The notes beneath the pieces are model-generated. The model was given only the letters and a program-made list of their open reading frames with translations. It searched no databases and had not been told where the DNA came from. Positions 6,622-15,253 of a stretch of 37,206 bases of DNA are shown here, piece by piece. Source of the stretch: Chloroflexota bacterium (GTDB taxonomy: Bacteria; Chloroflexota; Limnocylindria; P2-11E); contig DAIDAP010000033.1 in NCBI GenBank assembly GCA_027310565.1, positions 1 through 37,206 on the forward strand. The letters are read 5' to 3'. Position 1 is the first letter of the stretch, and every line of letters starts with the position of its first letter. The translations under genes were made by a program, and so were the position numbers.

Positions 6622-9600
6622 CTACTCCCCCGCGACCCGCACCGCGGCCGCGCGGTACGCGACGAGCGGCGCGACGTCGTACGTCACCGCGCTCGCGCGG
6701 AGCGCCGTGACGACCGCGAGCGCGGTGTCGAGCGACGTCAGGCAGGGCACACGCCCCTCGACCGCCGCACGGCGGATGAGGAATCCGTCGCGGTCAACGG
6801 TCTTCCCGAGGGTCGGCGTGTTCACGACGGCCGCGCACTTCCCCGAGCGGATGACGCGGAGGATCTCGTCGTTCCCCTCCGAGAGCTTGCCGACCTCGCG
6901 CACGCCGATGCCGAGCGAGCGGATGAGCGCGGCGGTGCCGCGTGTCGCGACGAGGTCGTACCCGAGCCAGTGCAGGCCCTCGATGATCGGGACGACCTCC
7001 TCCTTGTCCTTGTCGGCGACGGTCACGAGCACCTCGCCCGACGGCGCGGGCGCGAGCCCGGCGGCGACGAGCGATTTCCAGAGCGCCGGCGCGAACGAGC
7101 GATCGACGCCCATGACCTCGCCGGTGCTCTTCATCTCCGGCCCGAGGTAGGTGTCGACGTCGAGGAGCTTGGCCATCGAGAACACCGGGGCCTTGAGCGC
7201 GACGAGCCCGGTCTCCGGCCAGATGCCGTCGGCGCGCGCGTATCCCTCGGCCGCGAGCGTCGACCCGAGCGAGACCCGGACCGCCAGCGCGACGAGCGGC
7301 ACGCCGGTGACCTTGGTGAGGAACGGCACGGTGCGGCTCGAGCGCGGGTTGACCTCGAGGACCCAGATGCGTAGGGGGTTCTCGGGGGGCGCAGCCCCCC
7401 GGTTGCCTTGTTCGACGATGAACTGGATGTTGAGCAGGCCCTTCACCGGCAGGGCCTTCGCGATCCGCGCGGTGAGCTCGACGATGCGCGCCCGCTCGGC
7501 GGGCAGGAGGTTCTGCGCGGGGTACACGGCGTACGAGTCGCCCGAGTGCACGCCCGCGCGCTCGATGTGCTCCATGATCCCCGCGACGAGCGTGTCGGTG
7601 CCGTCGGAGACGGCGTCGACCTCGACCTCCTTGCCGCGCAGGTACTTGTCCACCAGGACGCGCCCCGTCCCGGCCTCGAGAGCTGCGTGGAAGTACCGCT
7701 CGAGGTCGTCCGGCCCGTAGACGATCTCCATGCCGCGGCCGCCGAGCACGTACGAGGGGCGCACCAGGACCGGATACCCGACCTCCCGCGCCACGGCGAG
7801 CGCCTCGGAGAGCGACGCCGCGGTGCCGCCGGGCGGCTGCGGGATGCCCAGCGCGTCGGCGAGGTCGTGGAAGCGCCGGCGGTCCTCGGCGAGCCCGATC
7901 GCGTCGGCCGACGTGCCCGCGATGGCGCCGCCGATCGGCGCGATGCGCTCGGCGACGTTCAGCGCGGTCTGCCCGCCGAACTGGACCAGGCAGGGGGCTT
8001 CGGCCCCCGGCACCCCTCCGGTCTCGTTTTCCAGCACGCTCGCGATGGACTCCTCGTCGAGCGGATCGAAGTACAGCCGCGCCGACGCGTCGAAATCCGT
8101 CGACACCGTCTCCGGGTTGCTGTTCACCATGATCGGCGCGACGCCGCGCGCGCGGAGCGCCGACGCCGCCTGCACGCAGCAGCAGTCGAACTCGATGCCC
8201 TGCCCGATGCGGATCGGGCCCGACCCGATGATGACCGCCTTCTCCCCCGGGAGCGGGGCGGCCTCGTTCTCCTGCTCGTAGGTCGAGTAGAAGTACGGCG
8301 TCACGGCCTCGAACTCGGCCGCGCACGTGTCGACCATCTTGTAGACCGGACGGATCCCCCACTGCGCGCGCAGCCGGCGCACGTCCGCGGGCAGCATGCC
8401 GGCGAGCGTCGCGACGTCGCTGTCGGCGAAGCCGAGCCGCTTCGCGCGGCGCAGCAGGTCGGGCGTCGGCGTCTTGCCCTGCAGCTCATCCTCGGCGAAG
8501 CGGACGATGCCCGCCATCTTGCGCAGGAACCAGCGGTCGACCCGCGTCGCGGCGTGCACGTCGTCCACCGACGCGCCGCGCCGCAGCGCCGCGAAGAGCC
8601 GCCAGAGACGGTCGTCCGTGGCGGCCGGCGAGAGGTGGCGCGCGACGAACGCCGCCGGGTCGGTGAGGTCGACCCAGGCCGGAGACTCCCAGAGCAGGCC
8701 CTGCCCCTTCACCTCGAGCGAGCGCAGCGCCTTCTGCAGCGCGGCCTCGAAGGTGCGGTCGATCGCCATGACCTCGCCGGTCGCCTTCATCTGCGTGCCG
8801 AGCGTGCGATCGGCGCCGGGGAACTTGTCGAACGGCCAGCGCGGGATCTTCACCACCACGTAGTCGAGCGCCGGCTCGAACGCGGCGGACGTCCGCTTGG
8901 TCACCGCGTTCGGGATCTCGGCGAGGCGCCTGCCGATGGCGATCTTCGCCGCGACGCGGGCGATCGGGTACCCCGTCGCCTTCGACGCGAGCGCCGAGGA
9001 CCGCGAGACGCGCGGGTTCACCTCGATGACGTAATAGGGGACCTGTGCCTCGGGATCCGCCGACGGCGAGCGGTCGGGGTGCAGCGCGAACTGCACGTTG
9101 CAGCCGCCCTCGATGCCGAGGGCGCGGATGATCCGCAGCGCCGCGCTGCGGAGCATCTGGTACTCCTTGTCGGTGAGCGTCTGCGACGGCGCGACGACGA
9201 TCGAGTCGCCGGTGTGGACGCCCATCGGGTCGACGTTCTCCATGTTGCAGACCGTGATGCAGGTGTCGCCGCCGTCGCGCATGACCTCGTACTCGATCTC
9301 CTTCCACCCCACGAGGGAGCGCTCCACGAGCGCCTGCCCGATGGGCGACGCGGCGATGCCGCGCGCGGCGGCGCGCTCGAGCTCGGCGCGATCCGTCGCG
9401 AAGCCGCCGCCGGTGCCGCCGAGCGTGTACGCCGGCCGCACGACGAGCGGGTAGCCGACGCGGTCGGCGAACGCGAGGGCCTCCGCCACGCTGCGCACTC
9501 CCGCCGACTCCGGGACCGGCTCGCCGATGGAGACGAGGAGCCGCTTGAAGGCCTCGCGGTCCTCGGCCTGATGGATCGCCGCCAGCGGCGTGCCCAGCAG

Positions 9601-9930
9601 ACGCACCGCGTAGCGCTCGAGGACGCCCGCCTCGGCGAGCTGCACCGCGAGGTTGAGGCCGGTCTGGCCTCCGAACGTCGGAAGCAGACCGTCGGGCCGC
9701 TCCCTGGCGATGATCCGCTCGAGCACGTCGACGGTGAGCGGCTCGAGGTACGTCACGTCGGCGACGCCGTCGTCGGTCATGATCGTCGCCGGGTTCGAGT
9801 TCACGAGGACGGTCCGCACGCCCTCCTCGCGCAGCGCGCGGCACGCCTGCGTGCCCGCGTAGTCGAACTCGGCGGCCTGCCCGATGACGATCGGGCCGCT
9901 GCCGATGAGCAGGACCACCTGCGTCCTCAT
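6622..9930 (-). CDS. carB: Carbamoyl-phosphate synthase large subunit
   Basis: CarB makes carbamoyl phosphate from bicarbonate, ammonia (delivered by CarA) and two ATP, feeding PyrB. The protein is 1102 residues, slightly longer than the usual 1060-1080. Both ATP-grasp halves are visible: [18 protein letters not shown] at the start, [34 protein letters not shown] for the second half, [14 protein letters not shown], and the C-terminal allosteric MGS-like domain ending in [20 protein letters not shown]. The extra length is partly two GC-rich palindromic insertions (see the repeats at 7371-7402 and 7991-8019), one next to each of two conserved blocks. The ATG overlaps the carA stop (ATGA). Confidence 0.97.
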   Translation of the reverse strand: MRTQVVLLIGSGPIVIGQAAEFDYAGTQACRALREEGVRTVLVNSNPATIMTDDGVADVTYLEPLTVDVLERIIARERPDGLLPTFGGQTGLNLAVQLAEAGVLERYAVRLLGTPLAAIHQAEDREAFKRLLVSIGEPVPESAGVRSVAEALAFADRVGYPLVVRPAYTLGGTGGGFATDRAELERAAARGIAASPIGQALVERSLVGWKEIEYEVMRDGGDTCITVCNMENVDPMGVHTGDSIVVAPSQTLTDKEYQMLRSAALRIIRALGIEGGCNVQFALHPDRSPSADPEAQVPYYVIEVNPRVSRSSALASKATGYPIARVAAKIAIGRRLAEIPNAVTKRTSAAFEPALDYVVVKIPRWPFDKFPGADRTLGTQMKATGEVMAIDRTFEAALQKALRSLEVKGQGLLWESPAWVDLTDPAAFVARHLSPAATDDRLWRLFAALRRGASVDDVHAATRVDRWFLRKMAGIVRFAEDELQGKTPTPDLLRRAKRLGFADSDVATLAGMLPADVRRLRAQWGIRPVYKMVDTCAAEFEAVTPYFYSTYEQENEAAPLPGEKAVIIGSGPIRIGQGIEFDCCCVQAASALRARGVAPIMVNSNPETVSTDFDASARLYFDPLDEESIASVLENETGGVPGAEAPCLVQFGGQTALNVAERIAPIGGAIAGTSADAIGLAEDRRRFHDLADALGIPQPPGGTAASLSEALAVAREVGYPVLVRPSYVLGGRGMEIVYGPDDLERYFHAALEAGTGRVLVDKYLRGKEVEVDAVSDGTDTLVAGIMEHIERAGVHSGDSYAVYPAQNLLPAERARIVELTARIAKALPVKGLLNIQFIVEQGNRGAAPPENPLRIWVLEVNPRSSRTVPFLTKVTGVPLVALAVRVSLGSTLAAEGYARADGIWPETGLVALKAPVFSMAKLLDVDTYLGPEMKSTGEVMGVDRSFAPALWKSLVAAGLAPAPSGEVLVTVADKDKEEVVPIIEGLHWLGYDLVATRGTAALIRSLGIGVREVGKLSEGNDEILRVIRSGKCAAVVNTPTLGKTVDRDGFLIRRAAVEGRVPCLTSLDTALAVVTALRASAVTYDVAPLVAYRAAAVRVAGE
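7371..7402 (+). repeat. Palindromic coding insertion, copy A (in carB)
   Basis: This GC-rich element has a hairpin with an 8-base stem (7383-7390 with 7394-7401) and a 3-base loop. In carB it encodes part of [13 protein letters not shown], between NIQFIVEQ and [10 protein letters not shown]. Typical CarB has no such segment there; compared with the usual spacing from the FxV strand to EVNPR, about 11 residues are extra. Read on the plus strand it matches copy C: an AGGGGG run, a pyrimidine-rich TTCTC, six G, a short loop, six C and GG. It is in the opposite orientation to copies B and C. Confidence 0.6.
7991..8019 (-). repeat. Palindromic coding insertion, copy B (in carB)
   Basis: The hairpin stem is 7993-7998 with 8003-8008 and a 4-base loop. 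On the coding strand it reads GGAGGGG, a short spacer, five G, CGAA, five C. In CarB it encodes GGVPGAEAP just before CLVQFGGQT, where most CarB proteins are about 6 residues shorter. It is in the same orientation and the same reading frame as copy C in pyrC, whose matching peptide is RGVLGGTESP. This agreement of sequence, orientation and frame argues for a shared element. Confidence 0.6.
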
Positions 9931-11057
9931 CGGGCGGCGACCGCTCTGCGCACGTCGGCGAGGAACTCGTCGAACACCGGCTCGTTGTCGCGCGGGCCGG
10001 GCGCGCCCTCGGGGTGGTACTGATAGGTGCGGATCGGGAGTGCCTCGTGCGCGAGGCCCTCGACCGATCCGTCGTTCAGGTTCCGCGCGCTCACGACGAA
10101 GCCCGATCCCGAGGGGATCGACGACTCATCGACCTGGAACTCGTGGTTCTGGCTCGTGATGACCACCTCGCCGGTGCGCAGGTCCCGCACCGGGTGGTTC
10201 GCCCCGTGGTGGCCGAACGGCAGCCGCGACGTCGTCGCGCCGATGGCGCGGCCGATGAGCTGGTGCCCGAGGCAGATGCCGAGGATCGGGAGCGGCCGCG
10301 CCGCGCCGCGCTGGAGCGCGGCGTCGAGCAGCAGCCTCACGCTCTGCGCGATCCGCGGGATCGCCGCGGGGTCGCCCGGGCCGTTCGTGACGACGACGCC
10401 GTCGGGCGACCACGAGAGCACCTCGCGCGGCGACGCGGTCGCCGGGAACACCCTCACCTTCGCGCCGCGCCGCACCAGGCAGCGGATCTGGTTCTCCTTC
10501 ACCCCGGTGTCGAGCATCGCGACCTTGACGCCGCTGCCGACCTCGCGCGTGAGCCCGCTCGCCTCGACGACCAGGGGCCGCGACGCGAGCGGCGCGGACG
10601 AGCGCGCCTTCGCGACCGCTTCCTGCGCGACGCCCGGGTCGTGCGCGAGGTGCGGCGGCACCTGGAGCAGCGCGCCGCGCAGCGTGCCGGCCGCGCGCAG
10701 CCGTCTCACGAGCGCGCGCGTGTCGACGCCGGCGATCCCCGGCACGCCGTGCTGCCGGAGGTACGCGTCGAGGTCGAGCGTGTCCTCGCGGCAGGTGGCG
10801 TCGAGCTCGCGCACGACGAGGGCCTCGACCCACGGGCGGCGCGACTCGCTCGCGCGGTCGAAGGTCCCGTAGTTGCCGATGAGCGGATAGGTGAGGACGA
10901 CGAGCTGCCCGTTGTACGACGGGTCGGAGGCGATCTCCTGGTACCCGGTCATCGCGGTGTTGAACACGACCTCGCCGTGCGCCGACGATGCGTCGCCGAA
11001 CGCCTCGCCCCACCACGCGCTCCCGTCCTCGAGGGCGAGGACCGCCGCCCGGCTCAT
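9927..11057 (-). CDS. carA: Carbamoyl-phosphate synthase small subunit
   Basis: CarA is the glutaminase subunit that releases ammonia for CarB. It has 376 residues, normal length. [21 protein letters not shown] (about 39-58) is the conserved N-terminal block. The class I amidotransferase triad is present as Cys262 in [11 protein letters not shown], His348 and Glu350 in [14 protein letters not shown] at 11057 is chosen because the CarA family begins there; a frame reaching 11153 would add 32 unrelated residues and overlap pyrC. There is no Shine-Dalgarno sequence, and a promoter ends only a few bases upstream, so the mRNA may be leaderless. Its stop overlaps the carB start. Confidence 0.97.
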   Translation of the reverse strand: MSRAAVLALEDGSAWWGEAFGDASSAHGEVVFNTAMTGYQEIASDPSYNGQLVVLTYPLIGNYGTFDRASESRRPWVEALVVRELDATCREDTLDLDAYLRQHGVPGIAGVDTRALVRRLRAAGTLRGALLQVPPHLAHDPGVAQEAVAKARSSAPLASRPLVVEASGLTREVGSGVKVAMLDTGVKENQIRCLVRRGAKVRVFPATASPREVLSWSPDGVVVTNGPGDPAAIPRIAQSVRLLLDAALQRGAARPLPILGICLGHQLIGRAIGATTSRLPFGHHGANHPVRDLRTGEVVITSQNHEFQVDESSIPSGSGFVVSARNLNDGSVEGLAHEALPIRTYQYHPEGAPGPRDNEPVFDEFLADVRRAVAAR

Positions 11058-11059
11058 AG

Positions 11060-11096
11060 GTGCATAACTATACGTTCTCAGTGCATAAAGATGCAA
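11060..11096 (-). promoter_or_regulatory. Promoter before carA with paired GTGCATAA direct repeats
   Basis: On the minus strand, TTGCAT (11096-11091) and TATAGT (11072-11067) are separated by 18 bases and fit a sigma-70-type promoter. The -10 box ends 9 bases before the carA ATG, so the transcript would have almost no leader. The 8-base word GTGCATAA (plus strand) occurs at 11060-11067 and 11081-11088, 21 bases apart start to start, two helical turns, bracketing the spacer and overlapping the -10 box. That is a plausible regulator site. This is one of the few AT-rich stretches in the window. Confidence 0.5.
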
Positions 11097-11127
11097 TTGC
11101 TGCTCCCCGCGGACCTCGGCGGCGGAG

Positions 11128-12387
11128 CTAGACCGCGGCGTGCGCTTCGCCAACGCGGCCTCCCCGAAAGCGGACCTCGCCGCCGACCGTGGCCTGCACG
11201 ACGCGGCCGCGGAGCGTCAGACCGAGCAGCGGCGTGTTCCTGCCGAGCGACACGATCTCGTCGCCGCGCACGACCCACTCCGCGTCGGGATCGATGGCGA
11301 TCCAGTCGTCCGCGCCGGGGGTGATGCGCAGGATGCGCGCCGGGCCCGCGGTGAGCGCGGCGAGGGCGACGTCGCGGTCGCACCAGCCGGCGCGGACACC
11401 GCCGAGGACGAGCGGCAGCGCGGTCTCGAGCCCGGCCACACCGAACGCGGCCTGGTCGTACTCGACGTCCTTGCGGACGCTCGCATGCGGCGCGTGGTCG
11501 GTCGCGATGGCGTCGATCGTCCCGTCCGCGAGGCCGGCCCACAGCGCGCGGACGTCGGTGGCGGTGCGCAGCGGCGGGTTCACCTTCGTCGAAGAGTCGT
11601 ACGCCCACCGGGGGGACTCCGTCCCCCCGAGGACCCCCCTCCGGGCCTTGGGGGTGGAGTCCGCCCGGTGGTCGTCGTACGCGAACGTCCGTGACCCGGC
11701 GACCCACTCGTCGGTCATCGCGAGGTGATGCGGCGTGACGTCGCAGGTGACCGGCAGGCCCCGGCCCTTCGCGCGGCGCACGAGCTCGACGGAGCCGGCG
11801 GTCGAGAGGTGCGTGAGGTGCATCCGGCCGCCGACGAGCTCGAGCAGGCTGAGGTCGCGCGCGACCGCGGTCTCCTCGGCGGCCGCCGGGATGCCCGGCA
11901 GGCCGAGGCGCGCGGAGACGGAGCCCTCGTGCATGACGCCCCTCCCCGAGAGCGCGAGGTCCTGCGGGTGCTCGACGAGCAGCAGGTCCGCGGCGCGCGC
12001 GTACTCGAGCGCGTGGCGGAAGAGGCGCGCGTCGTCGACCGGCGCGCCGTCGTCGGAGAACGCGACCGCGCCCGCGCGGGCGAGCTCCACGAGGTCGGCG
12101 AGCGCCTTCCCCGCGCGGCCGCGCGTGATCGCGGCGATCGGCAGCACCCGCGCGCCGCGCGCCGCCTCCGCCCGAGCGAGGAGCTCGGCGACGAGGCCCG
12201 GCGCGTCGATCGCGGGCTCGGTGTTCGGCATCGCGCAGATCGTGGTGAACCCGCCACGGAGCGCGGCGTGAGCGCCGGTCGCGACCGTCTCGGACTCCTC
12301 GAACCCGGGCTCGCGCAGGTGCGCGTGCAGATCGATGAAGCCGGCGCTCACCAGCAGACCGGCGCGCTGCGCCTCCCCGCGGTCCAT
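11128..12387 (-). CDS. pyrC: Dihydroorotase, class I, N-terminally short
   Basis: Dihydroorotase cyclises carbamoyl aspartate to dihydroorotate at a metal centre. Metal ligands are visible: His21 and His23 in FIDLHAHLREPG, Asp112/113 in AFSDDG, His140 in LLVEHPQD, His193 in HLTHLS, and Asp297 in ATDHAPH. The 419-residue product starts only 20 residues before the HxH motif, whereas class I enzymes usually have about 50-60 residues there. The upstream space is taken by pyrB, whose stop shares one base with the pyrC ATG (TGATG). The C-terminal beta strands are present. A 26-residue insertion (about 239-264) carries palindrome copy C. Confidence 0.93.
   Translation of the reverse strand: MDRGEAQRAGLLVSAGFIDLHAHLREPGFEESETVATGAHAALRGGFTTICAMPNTEPAIDAPGLVAELLARAEAARGARVLPIAAITRGRAGKALADLVELARAGAVAFSDDGAPVDDARLFRHALEYARAADLLLVEHPQDLALSGRGVMHEGSVSARLGLPGIPAAAEETAVARDLSLLELVGGRMHLTHLSTAGSVELVRRAKGRGLPVTCDVTPHHLAMTDEWVAGSRTFAYDDHRADSTPKARRGVLGGTESPRWAYDSSTKVNPPLRTATDVRALWAGLADGTIDAIATDHAPHASVRKDVEYDQAAFGVAGLETALPLVLGGVRAGWCDRDVALAALTAGPARILRITPGADDWIAIDPDAEWVVRGDEIVSLGRNTPLLGLTLRGRVVQATVGGEVRFRGGRVGEAHAAV
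11596..11682 (-). repeat. Palindromic coding insertion, copy C, with 9-base flanking direct repeat (in pyrC)
   Basis: Arms at 11605-11620 and 11656-11671 are 16-base inverted repeats with one mismatch. An inner hairpin (11609-11617 with 11621-11629, 9-base stem, 3-base loop) lies in the left arm. ACCCCC (11633-11638) pairs with GGGGGT (11650-11655) inside the arms. The 9-base word GTCGTACGC stands at 11596-11604 and again at 11674-11682, just outside the arms, like a target-site duplication. The two copies are 78 bases apart, 26 codons, so the insertion keeps the frame. Both copies encode Ala-Tyr-Asp in pyrC; deleting one plus the element would restore a normal run into KVNPPLR. Confidence 0.7.
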
Positions 12388-13334
12388 CACGCCGCCTCCA
12401 GCGAGGGCGTGCCGGCGAGCAGGTAGAGCAGCGCCATGCGCACGGCGACGCCGTTCCGCACCTGCGTCTCCACGAGCGAGCGCGTGCCGTGCGCGACGGC
12501 GGCGTCGATCTCGATGCCCTCGTTCATCGGACCCGGATGCATCACCGGCGCGTCCGGCCGCATGCGCGCCACGCGCGCGCCGGTGAGGCCCCAGACGCGG
12601 GTGTACTCGCGGAGCGACGGGAGCAGGCCGCTCTCCTGCCGCTCCTTCTGCAGCCGCAGCGCGATGACGGCGTCGGCGCCGTCGAGCGCGCGGTCGAGGT
12701 CCGGCTCGTACGCGACGCCGTCGGGGAGCGCGCCGCAGCGCCACGCGGCGGGCATGAGCGTCGGCGGGCCGGAGAGCGTGATCCGCGCGCCGAGCGGAAC
12801 GAGCGTGTTGACGTCCGACCGCGCGACGCGGCTGTGCGTGACGTCGCCGACGATGACGACGCGCCTGCCGTCGAGATCGCCGAGGGCGCCGCGCAGCGTG
12901 TACGCGTCGAGCAGGCCCTGCGTCGGATGCGCGTGAGCGCCGTCCCCGGCGTTGATCACCGGCGTGCTCGTGCGCTCGGCGACGAAATACGGCGCTCCGG
13001 ATGAGGCGTGCCGCATGACGACGAGGTCGCCGCCCAGCGCCTCGAGCGTGCGCACCGTGTCGAGGAGCGTCTCGCCCTTCTCGACCGACGACCCGCTCGC
13101 GGTGACGTTCGTCACGTCGGCGGAGAGCGCCTTCGCCGCCAGCTCGAACGACACGCGCGTGCGCGTGGACGCCTCCGCGAAGAAGAGGATGACCGTCCGG
13201 CCGCGCAGCGGCGGCGCCTTGCGGACCGGGCGCGAGAGCACCTCGACCATCGCGCCGGTCGTCTCGAGCACGCTCTCGATCTCGTCGCGCGACCAGTCGT
13301 CCGTGTCCAGGATGTGCCGGCGGGACCACTTCAT
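12387..13334 (-). CDS. pyrB: Aspartate carbamoyltransferase catalytic subunit
   Basis: PyrB joins carbamoyl phosphate to aspartate. The protein is 315 residues, normal length. [18 protein letters not shown] contains the carbamoyl phosphate loop STRTR (56-60), [12 protein letters not shown] has the conserved Lys86, [10 protein letters not shown] has HPTQ (136-139), and MHPGPMNEG is the aspartate-side loop. The ATG at 13334 overlaps the pyrR stop as ATGA. No pyrI regulatory subunit gene is present, as expected for PyrR-controlled operons. The order pyrR-pyrB-pyrC-carA-carB is as in many Gram-positive bacteria. Confidence 0.96.
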   Translation of the reverse strand: MKWSRRHILDTDDWSRDEIESVLETTGAMVEVLSRPVRKAPPLRGRTVILFFAEASTRTRVSFELAAKALSADVTNVTASGSSVEKGETLLDTVRTLEALGGDLVVMRHASSGAPYFVAERTSTPVINAGDGAHAHPTQGLLDAYTLRGALGDLDGRRVVIVGDVTHSRVARSDVNTLVPLGARITLSGPPTLMPAAWRCGALPDGVAYEPDLDRALDGADAVIALRLQKERQESGLLPSLREYTRVWGLTGARVARMRPDAPVMHPGPMNEGIEIDAAVAHGTRSLVETQVRNGVAVRMALLYLLAGTPSLEAA

Positions 13335-13885
13335 GACGCCACCCCCTCCCGCGACAGGACCTCCACCTCGTCGCGGCCGTCGGCCTCGGCGAGGTGCACG
13401 CGGACGTCGTCGTCGGCCTTCGTCGGCACGTTCTTCCCGACGAAGTCCGCGCGGATCGGCAGCTCGCGGTGGCCACGGTCCACCAGGACCGCGAGCCGGA
13501 TCGCGCGCGGGCGGCCGTAGTCGACGAGCGCGTCCAGCGCGGCGCGGACCGTTCGTCCGGTGAAGAGGACGTCGTCGACGAGCACGACGACCCGGTCGTC
13601 GACGCTGAAGTCGAGCGCCGACCGATGCACGACCGGCGCGTAGCCGATGCGCGTCAGGTCGTCGCGATACAGGGTGATGTCGAGCGAGCCCAGGGGGACG
13701 CGCGTGCCCTCGTGCGCCTGGATGGCGTCCCGGAGGCGCGCGGCGAGCACGTCGCCGCGCGAGCGGATGCCGACCATGGCGAGGGCGGAGACGTCGCGGT
13801 CTCGCTCGACGATCTCGTGAGCGATGCGGGAGACGGCGCGACGGATGTCGTCGCCGGTGAGCAGGACGGCCCGCGGTGCTGCCAT
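13331..13885 (-). CDS. pyrR: PyrR pyrimidine operon regulator / uracil phosphoribosyltransferase
   Basis: PyrR binds UMP or UTP and a loop in pyr mRNA to lower expression, and in many species also has uracil phosphoribosyltransferase activity. The 184-residue length is normal. [17 protein letters not shown] (101-117) is the PRPP-binding site, with [11 protein letters not shown] (67-77) and [15 protein letters not shown] earlier. It is the first gene of the pyr operon. A PyrR-binding loop lies 16-33 bases before its start, so it probably controls its own translation and the coupled genes behind it. A GGAAGGAAA run lies just before the ATG at 13885. Confidence 0.96.
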   Translation of the reverse strand: MAAPRAVLLTGDDIRRAVSRIAHEIVERDRDVSALAMVGIRSRGDVLAARLRDAIQAHEGTRVPLGSLDITLYRDDLTRIGYAPVVHRSALDFSVDDRVVVLVDDVLFTGRTVRAALDALVDYGRPRAIRLAVLVDRGHRELPIRADFVGKNVPTKADDDVRVHLAEADGRDEVEVLSREGVAS

Positions 13886-13900
13886 TCGCGACTTTCCTTC

Positions 13901-13918
13901 CCGGCCTCACAGGACCGG
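13901..13918 (-). promoter_or_regulatory. PyrR-binding RNA loop before pyrR
   Basis: On the minus strand the leader contains CCGG-TCCTGTGAGG-CCGG: a 4-base stem around a 10-base loop. The run GGTCCTGTGAGGCC matches the known PyrR site ARUCCNGNGAGGYU at 12 of 14 positions, differing only at the first and last base, which are the stem. The loop lies directly before the Shine-Dalgarno-like GGAAGG and the pyrR ATG. There is no space for a terminator or antiterminator between loop and gene, so control by blocking translation, as reported for Mycobacterium smegmatis, is more likely than Bacillus-type attenuation. Confidence 0.75.
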
Positions 13919-13950
13919 TCGTTAAAGGTCGTGCGTTACGTTCAGTGTAC

Positions 13951-14772
13951 ATGCGCCTCGTCATCACCGTCGCCTGGCTGAGCGTCGTCGCGGGGTGCGC
14001 GGCGCTCACCGGCGTGGCGCGCGCGCCCGCGCCGGCCGCGGCCCCCGCCGCGGTCGCGCCGCCACCGCGGGCGACGCCCGATCCGCGGGCGCTCGTGCCT
14101 CCGGACCGCAGCCTCGAGCTCGACCGCGCGTTCATCGGGCGCCTCGGCGACCGTCCGATCCAGGTCGTGCGCGGGCTCGCGCCGCCGATCGAGGGAGCGA
14201 CGCCGCCGACCGACCCGCTCCTGCTGCCGTACTCGCCGCGGACGTACCGCGCCGGGGTGCACGAGGGGATCGACTTCCCCGCGCGCGCCGGGACGCCCGC
14301 GCGCGCCGCGGCGCCCGGATACGTGGTGCGGATCGACCGCGACTTCACCGACTGGACCGCCGGCGAGCTGCGCACCGCGATCGCCGAGGCGGTACGACTC
14401 GGGTACACGCCGCCCGACACGCTCGACCGGATCCGCGGGCGGCAGGTGTGGATCGACCAGGGGCGCGGGGTCGTCACGCGCTACGCGCACCTGTCCGCGG
14501 TCGCCGCGGGTCTGGCGGTCGGCGACGCGGTGGCCGTCGGCCAGGTCATCGGGGCGGTCGGCAGCAGCGGCTTCCCGGAGGGCGGACCGCACCTGCACTT
14601 CGAGGTGCGCATCGGCGAGGGCTACCTCGGCAGCGGGCTCGGCGCGGACGAGCTGGCCCGGGTGATCGCGCGGGCGTTCGGTCCGGGGCGGCTAGCGGAG
14701 GCCGGTGCGGCGGGCGCGCAGGGCGGCCTCGAGGACGACCTCGACGGCCTCGGAGGCGATCGGCCGCGGTAG
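13951..14772 (+). CDS. M23-family peptidase, lipoprotein
   Basis: This 273-residue protein has an N-terminal signal with lipobox VAGC (Cys16), a Pro/Ala-rich linker to about residue 45, and an M23 (LytM-like) zinc peptidase domain. Ligands are visible: His104 and Asp108 in VHEGIDFPA, His180 in TRYAHLS and His214/His216 in PHLHFEVR. An extra stretch of about 30 residues (131-163) lies inside the domain. Such enzymes cut peptidoglycan cross-links or, when inactive, activate other hydrolases; all motif residues are present here, so activity is likely. It is divergent from pyrR and overlaps the NUDIX-like gene by 81 bases at the 3' end. Confidence 0.88.
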   Translation: MRLVITVAWLSVVAGCAALTGVARAPAPAAAPAAVAPPPRATPDPRALVPPDRSLELDRAFIGRLGDRPIQVVRGLAPPIEGATPPTDPLLLPYSPRTYRAGVHEGIDFPARAGTPARAAAPGYVVRIDRDFTDWTAGELRTAIAEAVRLGYTPPDTLDRIRGRQVWIDQGRGVVTRYAHLSAVAAGLAVGDAVAVGQVIGAVGSSGFPEGGPHLHFEVRIGEGYLGSGLGADELARVIARAFGPGRLAEAGAAGAQGGLEDDLDGLGGDRPR

Positions 14773-15144
14773 GCGGGTGAACACACCGACCTCGGCGACC
14801 TTCTCCCGCTCCGGCGCGTCGTACCACCACGCGAGGTGCGCCAGCTCGCACATGTAGACGTACGCGGTGGTCGGCTTGGGGAGCTCGTAGCGGATCGCGC
14901 CGAGCAGGTCGAGCCGCGGGGCGACGATGCGCGCCGCGTCCCACAGCTCGCGCCGCGCCACCTCGAGGATCGTCTCGCCGGAGCGTCGCGCGCTCGTCGG
15001 GAAGTGCCAGCCGCCCGCATCGGCCGACCGGATCCACACGGTGAGGTCGCCGTAGAAGGGGACGACCATCGCGATCTGGGCGGACGCGGGCGGGAACTCC
15101 TTGAAGCTCGAGTCCCTGCGTGAGACGAACGTCAGGTCCGCCAT
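14692..15144 (-). CDS. NUDIX-like hydrolase with a degenerate box
   Basis: This 150-residue protein has the size and layout of a NUDIX protein. The segment WHFPTSARRSGETILEVARR followed by ELWDAARIV (about 46-75) lines up with the NUDIX box GX5EX7REUXEEXGU, but the first Gly is not clear and the metal-binding EE is DA, so hydrolysis may be lost or altered. The ATG at 15144 is supported by the start of the fold. Its C-terminus overlaps the M23 gene from the other strand by 81 bases. Substrate is unknown. Confidence 0.6.
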   Translation of the reverse strand: MADLTFVSRRDSSFKEFPPASAQIAMVVPFYGDLTVWIRSADAGGWHFPTSARRSGETILEVARRELWDAARIVAPRLDLLGAIRYELPKPTTAYVYMCELAHLAWWYDAPEREKVAEVGVFTRLPRPIASEAVEVVLEAALRARRTGLR

Positions 15145-15253
15145 TGGCGAAAGTAAGCAGGAGAGCGAGGGGAACGTCAATAGCCCAGCGGGTGGAAGAG
15201 CGGCCGGAGCGGGCGGGCGGAAGGTGGAGTGTACGCCCGGTGTGACTGACTGC

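Noticed and set aside
7408-10023. An 871-codon open frame on the plus strand across carB
   Set aside because: It is antisense to a certain carB gene and arises from the strong G/C third-base bias; its translation is Arg/Asp/His repetitive with no domain.
13919-13950. A sigma-70 promoter for pyrR (TACACT at 13949-13944)
   Set aside because: The -10-like box is acceptable but no good -35 box lies 16-18 bases upstream, so it is not listed as a feature.
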